A DNA stretch of 5,837 bases, from NCBI GenBank assembly GCA_018819375.1, contig JAHJQH010000047.1, forward strand, positions 1-5,837, written 5' to 3'. A model generated the notes under the pieces. It saw nothing but the letters and a program-made list of their open reading frames with translations. It was not told the DNA's origin and searched no databases. Below, piece after piece: positions 5,038-5,837 of this stretch. The DNA comes from Nanobdellota archaeon (GTDB lineage: Archaea > Nanobdellota > Nanobdellia > SCGC-AAA011-G17 > GW2011-AR20). The translations under genes were made by a program, and so were the position numbers. Within the stretch, counting starts at the first letter, position 1. Every line of letters begins with the position of its first letter.

Positions 5038-5715
5038 TCACCTTACTTTTTTTAAGATTTGAACAAGCTTTGCAACAGCTTCCCTTAATTTAACCTCAGA
5101 CCTCGTCCCTGTGCACACAATCTTTCCATTGCTGAACAAGAGGAACGTTGCCCTTGTCCCAGGTAATTTGTAAACAAGACCTGGAAATTGTTCAGGTTCG
5201 TATTCCGTGTTTCTTAATTTCATTGCAAGTGAATTAAGATTGAGGTCCATCTTTATTGAACCTGACGCAACCATGTTTTGGACCGTGATTTTTGGTTTTA
5301 TCTTGATTCTTATCTTGATTTTTGCCAGGTTCTTGATAATCTTGCTAATAGATTCTTTAACTTTCTTTATAGACTTTGCGCCAGTACAAACTATATTTCC
5401 AGAACTAAATATCAAAGCAGAAGTCTTTGGGTCCTTGATTCTCATGACAAGACCTGGAAACTGTTCAGGATTATATTCTGTGTTTGGCAGTGCTTCAGCA
5501 AGCTTGATTAATGGTATGTCATGTCCCAAACTTGAAGAAACAACAATATTCTGTATTTTTATCTCGGTCCTCTGGGATTTTTGCTTAACTACCTCACTTC
5601 CTGTGGATTTTCCTTGTTTTTTTTCTTTAACAGCGCCTTTAACAGCTCCTTTAAAAACTCCTTTTTTTTGTTTTTCCTTAGATGCTTTTTTAGATTTTTT
5701 AGATTTTCTTGCCAT
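5038..5715 (-). CDS. tbp: TATA-box-binding protein (TBP) with a lysine-rich N-terminal tail
   Basis: TBP binds and bends the TATA box and recruits TFB and RNA polymerase. The product has 225 residues, longer than the roughly 180-200 usual in archaea. The extra length is a basic tail (about 1-48) of Lys, Ser, Ala and Gly with a 4-residue repeat. The saddle follows as two direct repeats: about 50-135 (IKIQNIVVSSSLG, EQFPGLVMRI, IFSSGNIVCTGAKS) and about 142-225 (ITVQNMVASGS, EQFPGLVYKL, LFSNGKIVCTGTRS). The four Phe expected to wedge into the TATA box are present as F86/F103 and F177/F194, 17 apart within and 91 apart between repeats, as in known TBPs. The protein ends KKVR; the acidic C-terminal tail of some euryarchaeal TBPs is absent. 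ATG at 5715 is supported by GGAGG five bases upstream. It heads an apparent tbp-mcm-RPA32-like operon, and TATA-like boxes upstream allow autoregulation. Confidence 0.97.
   Translation of the reverse strand: MARKSKKSKKASKEKQKKGVFKGAVKGAVKEKKQGKSTGSEVVKQKSQRTEIKIQNIVVSSSLGHDIPLIKLAEALPNTEYNPEQFPGLVMRIKDPKTSALIFSSGNIVCTGAKSIKKVKESISKIIKNLAKIKIRIKIKPKITVQNMVASGSIKMDLNLNSLAMKLRNTEYEPEQFPGLVYKLPGTRATFLLFSNGKIVCTGTRSEVKLREAVAKLVQILKKVR
5626..5661 (-). repeat. Three-copy 12-base repeat in the TBP tail
   Basis: Three in-frame 12-base units, GGAGTTTTTAAA, GGAGCTGTTAAA and GGCGCTGTTAAA, encode GVFK-GAVK-GAVK at residues 19-30. The units differ at a few positions, so they are not a fresh slippage event. 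They sit inside the lysine-rich tail and space Lys every four residues. Confidence 0.75.
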
Positions 5716-5720
5716 TAGTT

Positions 5721-5725
5721 CCTCC
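5721..5725 (-). promoter_or_regulatory. Shine-Dalgarno sequence of tbp
   Basis: The minus strand reads GGGGGGGAGG, then AACTA, then ATG at 5715. GGAGG at five bases spacing is a strong SD, so the tbp mRNA has a leader, unlike the leaderless genes on the left of the window. Confidence 0.75.
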
Positions 5726-5753
5726 CCCCCTCTTCTTTAGTTTTTTAAACCTC

Positions 5754-5837
5754 TTTAAATCAAAAAGCCCAAAACGAGCTCTTTCATTTATAAACTTTAT
5801 AAATCTAATAGAAAACTATTTAAATGTTGTTTATAAA
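5754..5837 (-). promoter_or_regulatory. tbp promoter region with a cluster of TATA-like boxes
   Basis: Upstream of tbp lie TTTAAAT (5754-5760), two TTTATAAA copies nine bases apart (5787-5794, 5796-5803), ATTTAAAT (5818-5825) and a third TTTATAAA at the window edge (5830-5837). These palindromic boxes can serve either strand. The nearest box would give a very short leader ending at the SD; the 5787-5803 pair would give a leader of about 50-60 bases. Which one is used cannot be told. The outer boxes may serve a gene to the right. Confidence 0.5.

Noticed and set aside
5207..5740. 177-residue hydrophobic frame on the plus strand
   Set aside because: It is antisense to tbp, whose saddle and motifs are unmistakable; the hydrophobic look comes from the complement of Lys-rich codons.

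Overview
The window reads as archaeal chromosome. It carries a TATA-binding protein, an archaeal-type MCM replicative helicase and an RPA32-like single-strand DNA-binding protein, and its genes have BRE/TATA promoters rather than bacterial -35/-10 boxes. The DNA is AT-rich, spacers are short, the tbp tail is very lysine-rich, and an AAA_14-type ATPase lies beside orphan genes. Together these suggest a small-genome archaeon, possibly of the DPANN group (Woese-/Pacearchaeota-like). That placement is inference; no rRNA or other strong taxonomic marker is present.

Right part (about 2291-5837, minus strand): a compact set of information-processing genes in the order tbp - mcm - RPA32-like. tbp has a strong Shine-Dalgarno (SD) sequence and a cluster of TATA-like elements upstream. 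mcm follows after about 70 bases and most likely starts at an internal GTG (4967) behind an AGGAGG. The RPA-like gene begins one base after the mcm stop. This looks like one transcript joining transcription initiation (TBP), origin and fork unwinding (MCM) and protection of the exposed single strands (RPA32-like).

Left part (1-2222): visibly more AT-rich and made of genes I mostly cannot name. There is the N-terminal 80 codons of an AAA_14/DUF4143-like ATPase (minus, cut by the window edge), a 441-residue orphan protein (minus) and a 113-residue orphan protein (plus). All three have a TATA-like element centred about 27 bases before the start codon and no SD, so they are probably leaderless, unlike tbp and mcm.

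Non-coding sequence: the ATPase promoter is framed by a 12-bp imperfect inverted repeat. The orphan-pair divergent spacer (1683-1880) contains a GC-rich island that resembles the T-arm and acceptor end of a tRNA with the rest missing. The convergent spacer around 2223-2297 has a G-rich minus strand with quadruplex potential at the end of the RPA-like gene.

There is no CRISPR array, insertion sequence, rRNA or complete tRNA. I see no clearly new multi-gene system. The best leads are the framed promoter, the tRNA-like minihelix, the basic repeat tail of TBP and the tbp-mcm-RPA linkage.
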